In this document: positions 6,399 to 10,490 of the stretch, in pieces
Position numbering within the stretch: position 1 is the stretch's first letter
Layout of the letters: each line of letters starts with the position of its first letter
Source: JAXHUA01 sp034189695
Lineage (GTDB): Bacteria > Chloroflexota > Dehalococcoidia > E44-bin15
Direction of reading: 5' to 3'
Length of the DNA stretch: 10,490 nucleotides
Assembly (NCBI GenBank): GCA_034189695.1
Contig: JAXHUA010000095.1
Span: 1 to 10,490, forward strand
Translations under genes and position numbers: made by a program
Notes under the pieces: model-generated
What the model was told of the DNA's origin: nothing
Seen by the model: only the letters and a program-made list of their open reading frames with translations
The model's database searches: none

Positions 6399-6929
6399 TT
6401 AGTCGAACCTCATGATGTCGCTTGGCACCACCGGGATCCTGCCTTCGAGAAGCTCCGACAGCGCGTAGAGGATGGCTTTGGAGCTTGGCGGGCAGCCGGG
6501 GACATAGCAGTCCACCTTGACCACCTCGTTTATCGGCCGGACCTTGGTGAGCGGCGGCAGGTCTTCCGAAGACGGGATGTTGTCGCAGATGGTGCCCTCG
6601 GTGTGGTAGTAGCGGTCGAGGATCTCCTCAGTGGTGAACAGGTTCCGCATACTCACTATGCCGCCGAAACAGGCGCAGTCCCCAAACACCATGAGGATCT
6701 TGCAGTGGGCGCGCAGGTCCCTGGCCACGTGTTCGTCATGCTCATTGCTTACCGCTCCCTCGATGATGCCAACGTCAACGTCTGGAAACTCCTTGATGTC
6801 CGTGATAGGAGTAGCGGTCAGTTCCAGCACCGCCGCCAGGTCGATAATCGCCTCGTCTATGTCCAGAAGGGACATGTGACACCCGGAGCAGCAATCCAAC
6901 CATGCCGTAGCGACCTTAACCTTTGCCAA
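6399..6929 (-). CDS. hoxY: [NiFe]-hydrogenase small subunit, soluble group 3 type
   Basis: A 176-residue protein, short like HoxY. It binds the proximal [4Fe-4S] cluster that takes electrons from the nickel site. Likely ligands are C14 and C17 (WLDCCSGCHMS), C85 (GDCACFGG) and C146 (VPGCPP). The C-terminal domain that holds medial and distal clusters in membrane-bound enzymes is absent, and so is a Tat signal, so the complex is cytoplasmic and electrons must leave through the NuoG-type subunit. The start codon is TTG at 6929, set by CAGGAGG a few bases upstream and by MAKVKVATAWLDCC fitting the family start. It overlaps the end of the preceding gene by 14 bases, suggesting translational coupling. 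The name could equally be hydS in a bifurcating-hydrogenase scheme. Confidence 0.93.
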   Translation of the reverse strand: MAKVKVATAWLDCCSGCHMSLLDIDEAIIDLAAVLELTATPITDIKEFPDVDVGIIEGAVSNEHDEHVARDLRAHCKILMVFGDCACFGGIVSMRNLFTTEEILDRYYHTEGTICDNIPSSEDLPPLTKVRPINEVVKVDCYVPGCPPSSKAILYALSELLEGRIPVVPSDIMRFD

Positions 6930-8913
6930 CGTTAACCTCCTGGCTTAGACTCAGTTCGTGACCCAGCTTCCTGGAGACCGCTTGGAGCGTTTCTTGGTCA
7001 CCAGGGACACCCTCGGGGGGTTCGAGCACCCGCCCCAACTCCTGGGTCGCCCCGTCCATGCTCACGTATTTCCCTTCTCGCTCCGCCCAGATTGGCGAGG
7101 GCAGAACCACATCTGCTATCGTGGTGGTGGGGGAGTGGTAGCTCGCCTGGACTGCGATGAAGTCGATCCCCTTGAGCCACTCGAACAGCTCATCATCGTC
7201 CTTCTGGTCGCCCAGCAGCAGGTAGACTCCCTTCAGGCCGTTCTGCCGTACATCCCGGCTGGCGACGCCGAGTTCCCAGGCCCCGCGGCTGTTCGCGCCC
7301 GGTTTCAACGAGATAACCCTCAGATTGTCACCGGCACGGTTCTCGGTCACCTCAGCCATGTTGAGCAAGGCGGTGACGGTGCTCGGGTCATTCTGTTTGA
7401 GCAGGCTCTGTCCGTAAACAATGACAGCGCGTTCAGCTTCGCCGTACAGCTTCGCCGCCGCTTCGAGGCTTTCCTCATCGACGGCGGTGGCCCGAGTCAC
7501 CTCTGGTGCTGCATACTGTTTGAGGGACTTGGTGAGTTCGGCCGTGAGCCTCTCCGGCGCAGCCAGCCCCTTGTCGATCAGGAGCCTGAGCAGCCCCTTG
7601 ACTACGGAGTCCTCGCTTCCCTCTCTGGGCTTCAGCCACAGGTCTGTCCAGAGCAGAAAGACGTTCCTTGATGAGTCCACTACGACGAGCCGTGCTCCCT
7701 TCTGCCTGACCGCACGGCGCACGAGGTTTCCGACGATGGGGTTGGTCCTATCCGGGTCCGCCCCGACAACGAGGACCAGGTCGGCTTCGAGTATGACTTC
7801 GATGGGGCATTCGACATCAAGCCCTTTTCCGTTGCCGCCGAACTGCCTTATGCCCTCGCTGATCACCCGGCAGCTGTCTCCATCGATGGTATCTATCAGA
7901 TCGCTCCCCACCGCCTCGCGCATGAACGTGTTGAACATGGCAAGCGTCTCGCTCGGCAGCTGTGGAGAGGCTATGCCGCCGAAACTGTCCTTTGAATCCT
8001 TCAGGGCCTTCGCAACCGCTTCGGCTGCGGTATCCAGGCTGCACTCCTCCAATCGCCCGTGCTTGCCACGCACCAGCGGCGAGGTCACCCGGCTGCGGGT
8101 CTGCGGGAGCAGGCCGAAGCGCCCTTCCTTGCAGAGTGGTCCCTTGGGAGAGGTGAGTGCCGGCGCCTCAATGCGGACGATGTTGTTGTCCTTCACCAGT
8201 ACGTCGAGCTTGCAGCCAACGCCGCAGGCGGGACAGACGGTTGTCACGCGTTCACACTCGCTCGGAACACCCCGGTACGCGCTGAGCCTGCTGAAGATGG
8301 CCCCCGTTGGGCAGGCCTGCACACAGGCGCCGCATGACGTACAGGACGACTCGCTCACGGGTTGGTCCAGATCGGCAACCACCATGGTCTGCCAGCCACG
8401 TCCTCCGAAGTCGAGGGTGAAGTTCGCCGCTATCTCGTTGCACGTTCGGATGCACCTTCCGCACAGAACGCACCGGTTATGTTCTATCACCAGGTGGTCG
8501 CTCAACGTATCGACTGGGAGGGAAGGGAAGTGGTACGGGTAGCGCACGTTGTCCATCTGGTATCGATAAGCCAATCGCTGCAGTTCGCAGTCGCCGCTCT
8601 GCTCGCAGAACATGCAGAAGTGGTTGCGCTCAGTGAAGAGAAGCTCCAGTATCTGGCGCCGGTACTTCTCCAGGTGCTCGCTGTCGGTTCTCACCACCTG
8701 CCCATCCCTGGCGGGGTAGGTACATGAGGGCACCGGCCGCCTCTCCCCTTCGATGTCCACCACACACATCCGACAGGCGCCGACGTCAGTCAGCCCGTCA
8801 AGATGGCACAGGGTTGGCACGTCGATGCCGTTGGCCTGGCAGATCTCGAGAACCGTGTCCCCTTCCTTGCCCTTGACCTGTTTGTCGTTGATTGTCAGCG
8901 TTATCTCTTTCAT
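6916..8913 (-). CDS. NuoG/HoxU-type iron-sulfur subunit with molybdopterin-oxidoreductase-like domain
   Basis: A 665-residue electron-wiring subunit. In order: an N-terminal [2Fe-2S] ferredoxin domain (C36, C47, C50, C64); a His-Cys cluster motif (H98, C100, C103, C109) with the short H-x-C spacing found in HoxU-type proteins instead of the H-x3-C of E. coli NuoG; two [4Fe-4S] motifs (C148, C151, C154, C158 and C191, C194, C197, C201); and an N7-like cluster motif (C227, C230, C234, C261). A molybdopterin-oxidoreductase-like domain follows, with VGADPDRTNP near 383-392 and ADVVLP at 600-605. I see no catalytic Cys or Sec motif as in formate dehydrogenase, so the domain is probably structural, as in complex I. 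HoxU proper is only about 240 residues, so this is a longer NuoG-like form. It links the flavin subunit to the hydrogenase small subunit. The ATG at 8913 has AGGAG 7 bases upstream, 9 bases after the preceding stop. Confidence 0.9.
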   Translation of the reverse strand: MKEITLTINDKQVKGKEGDTVLEICQANGIDVPTLCHLDGLTDVGACRMCVVDIEGERRPVPSCTYPARDGQVVRTDSEHLEKYRRQILELLFTERNHFCMFCEQSGDCELQRLAYRYQMDNVRYPYHFPSLPVDTLSDHLVIEHNRCVLCGRCIRTCNEIAANFTLDFGGRGWQTMVVADLDQPVSESSCTSCGACVQACPTGAIFSRLSAYRGVPSECERVTTVCPACGVGCKLDVLVKDNNIVRIEAPALTSPKGPLCKEGRFGLLPQTRSRVTSPLVRGKHGRLEECSLDTAAEAVAKALKDSKDSFGGIASPQLPSETLAMFNTFMREAVGSDLIDTIDGDSCRVISEGIRQFGGNGKGLDVECPIEVILEADLVLVVGADPDRTNPIVGNLVRRAVRQKGARLVVVDSSRNVFLLWTDLWLKPREGSEDSVVKGLLRLLIDKGLAAPERLTAELTKSLKQYAAPEVTRATAVDEESLEAAAKLYGEAERAVIVYGQSLLKQNDPSTVTALLNMAEVTENRAGDNLRVISLKPGANSRGAWELGVASRDVRQNGLKGVYLLLGDQKDDDELFEWLKGIDFIAVQASYHSPTTTIADVVLPSPIWAEREGKYVSMDGATQELGRVLEPPEGVPGDQETLQAVSRKLGHELSLSQEVNVGKG

Positions 8914-8922
8914 GCCTTGCTC

Positions 8923-10490
8923 CTATCCGACCTCAAGATCACATCTGAGACATCTGCAGGCTTCTTCTCTGGCGTCCTTAGCGGTGTAAGGCAAGACGAC
9001 TTCTCTGAATGAGCCCCTTCTGTCGCTCATACTTATCTCGGCGGGCTTGAGCCTTGCCCTCTCCCTCGTCTCCTCTTCGGTAGGCGGTACGGAGGAGACG
9101 GCAATGGGCTTGTGACCGTTCCGCTCCACCAGCACAGAGAGCTCTCTGCCTTCAAGGTACCTTCTTATGGAGCAGGCGGCTCTCTGACCGGCCGCGATAG
9201 CCTCGATAACCGTCCACGGGCCGGTGACTGCATCTCCTCCGGCGAAGACACCGCTGTGGCCGGTGGCCAGGGTGCGGCGGTCCGCCACTATGGTTCCACC
9301 TCTGCCCAGTTCGACGCCGTCGCCCGTTGTGAACGACGTGTCAGGCCTCTGCCCAATGGCCTCTATGACCATGTCGACGTCGACCGTGTACTCGGAGCCC
9401 TCCATAGTGTGTGGTGTTCTCCTGCCGCTCCTGTCGAACTCCTTCAACTCCATCCGCACGCACTCGATACCCGAGACCTTGCCATCCGTGCCGCATATCT
9501 TCGTGGGAACGGTAAGGAAGTGGAACAACACACCCTCTTCCTCAGTGGCTTCGATCTCTTCGGCTATCGCCGGCATGTCTTTCTTCTCTCGCCGGTAGTA
9601 TATGTGCACCTCGTCAGCACCCTGTCGCAGCGCAACTCTGGCGGCGTCAACCGCTGAGTTGCCTCCGCCGACGACAGCCACCTTCTTCCCCACCTTCACC
9701 TCCCGGCCCAGGTTGACTTCCCGGAGGAAATCGATCGCGTCGTAAACGCCGTTCAGGTCTTCGCCGGGTATTCCCATTTTGTCGCCTTTGTGGGCACCGA
9801 CCGCGAGGAAGACGGCCTTGTATCCGTCCTTCAGCAGAGACTCGACATCGTCGATCCGGGTGTTGAGCCGGATGTCGACGCCAAGCCTGGCCACAGCGTC
9901 CACCTCGCTCTTGAGGATGTCTTTCGGAAGGCGGTACTCAGGGATGCCGACTGCCAGCATCCCTCCCGCGACGGGCAGCGCCTCGAAGATGGTAACCTGG
10001 TAGCCCTCGATGGCGAGGTCCCAGGCGGCTGACAGGCCGGCGGGGCCGGCGCCGATTATCGCGACTTTCTCGTCCTTCCTTTCCTTGACTTCCGGTGTGT
10101 ACTGTAGCCCCAGCTCATAGGCGTAGTCAGCGGCGAACCTCTTGAGGTCTCGGATCGCGACGGCGCTGTCAACCTGACCGCGCTGGCACTTGCCCTCGCA
10201 CGGATGGTTGCACACGCGGCCGACGATGAGCGGGAAGGGAAGGTACTGCTTGATCAGGCTGTAGGCTTCGGCGAACTTGCCTTCCTTTATCAGACTGACG
10301 TATCCGGGGACGTCAAGACCGACCGGACACATGTGTTGGCAGGGGGCCCTGAACAGCGCCTGGCAGACGGCGGCCGGGCATTTCTTGTCGATGATGTGGG
10401 CCTCGTACTCCTCCCGGAAGTGACGTATCGTGGTCAGCACTGGATTGGGCGAGGTCTGGCCCAGACCGCAGAGGGCCGCCGAGCACACCA
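8923..10490 (-). CDS. NuoF-GltD fusion flavoprotein, NAD(P)H-dependent (5' end outside window)
   Basis: 521 residues are visible and the frame is still open at the right edge. Residues about 1-42 are the extreme C-terminus of a NuoF/HoxF/HydB-type subunit: C7 in LCGLGQ is the expected last [4Fe-4S] ligand, then REEYEAHI and CPAAVC. Next comes a GltD/dihydropyrimidine dehydrogenase-type cluster domain with seven cysteines (C37, C42, C50, C54, C93, C97, C101) and GRVCNHPCEGKC. Then a flavin disulfide reductase-like domain: FAD motif GAGPAG (146-151), second nucleotide motif GGGNSA (274-279) with YRR (298-300), which suggests NADPH, and FAD motif FAGGDA (415-420). It ends with CRCLRC, also common in this family. 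In the complex it would exchange electrons with pyridine nucleotides at one or two flavins. The NADH/FMN part is presumed to lie to the right. First gene of the visible operon; its promoter is not in the window. Confidence 0.9.
   Translation of the reverse strand, partial: VCSAALCGLGQTSPNPVLTTIRHFREEYEAHIIDKKCPAAVCQALFRAPCQHMCPVGLDVPGYVSLIKEGKFAEAYSLIKQYLPFPLIVGRVCNHPCEGKCQRGQVDSAVAIRDLKRFAADYAYELGLQYTPEVKERKDEKVAIIGAGPAGLSAAWDLAIEGYQVTIFEALPVAGGMLAVGIPEYRLPKDILKSEVDAVARLGVDIRLNTRIDDVESLLKDGYKAVFLAVGAHKGDKMGIPGEDLNGVYDAIDFLREVNLGREVKVGKKVAVVGGGNSAVDAARVALRQGADEVHIYYRREKKDMPAIAEEIEATEEEGVLFHFLTVPTKICGTDGKVSGIECVRMELKEFDRSGRRTPHTMEGSEYTVDVDMVIEAIGQRPDTSFTTGDGVELGRGGTIVADRRTLATGHSGVFAGGDAVTGPWTVIEAIAAGQRAACSIRRYLEGRELSVLVERNGHKPIAVSSVPPTEEETRERARLKPAEISMSDRRGSFREVVLPYTAKDAREEACRCLRCDLEVG

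Noticed and set aside
7421..8542. Long plus-strand open frame (373 codons)
   Set aside because: It is antisense to the NuoG-type gene. The Ser/Arg/Pro-rich, low-complexity product is typical of a shadow frame in GC-rich DNA.
6916..8913. Formate dehydrogenase alpha subunit
   Set aside because: The N-terminal cluster set fits FdhA-like proteins too, but no catalytic Sec/Cys-His motif is seen in the molybdopterin-like domain, which is also short. The operon context is hydrogenase.

Overview
This is a GC-rich bacterial window from what looks like an anaerobe or facultative anaerobe with hydrogen metabolism. The gene set (a soluble group 3 [NiFe]-hydrogenase with a diaphorase-like partner, a 'two-CW' cysteine domain and a NarL-type response regulator) would fit a Chloroflexota/Dehalococcoidia-like or similar uncultured lineage. 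That placement is a weak inference, because no marker gene is present.

Left part (1-2467). A NarL/FixJ-type response regulator runs off the left edge on the minus strand. It diverges, across a ~196-base promoter region, from a plus-strand set of three closely spaced genes. The first (537-1517) is an unusual hybrid: a cysteine-rich two-CW-like N-terminus, the N-terminal helical part of NuoE, and the C-terminal iron-sulfur part of NuoF. It has no NADH/FMN domain and no NuoE thioredoxin-like [2Fe-2S] domain. The second (1545-1730) is a 61-residue protein that aligns without gaps to the first 61 residues of the third, a SAM-dependent methyltransferase (1778-2467).

Middle part (2468-4483). A 476-base gap holds two strong hairpins, a good sigma70-like promoter and a leader with several smaller stem-loops. 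It precedes a 459-residue protein made almost entirely of 13 exact-length 34-residue TPR repeats. A strong hairpin terminator lies between this gene and the convergent hydrogenase operon.

Right part (4484-10490, minus strand, read right to left). A compact operon encodes a NuoF-GltD-type fusion (5' end outside the window), a NuoG/HoxU-type iron-sulfur subunit, a hydrogenase small subunit (TTG start, 14-base overlap with the gene before it), a hydrogenase large subunit, and its C-terminal maturation protease. Together they should form a cytoplasmic multi-cofactor complex that moves electrons between H2 and pyridine nucleotides. The fused GltD/NfnB-like flavoprotein adds a second flavin and NAD(P)H site, so NADPH coupling or electron bifurcation is plausible but not shown. 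The left-hand hybrid protein is a paralogue of the NuoF end of this fusion, which links the two sides of the window.
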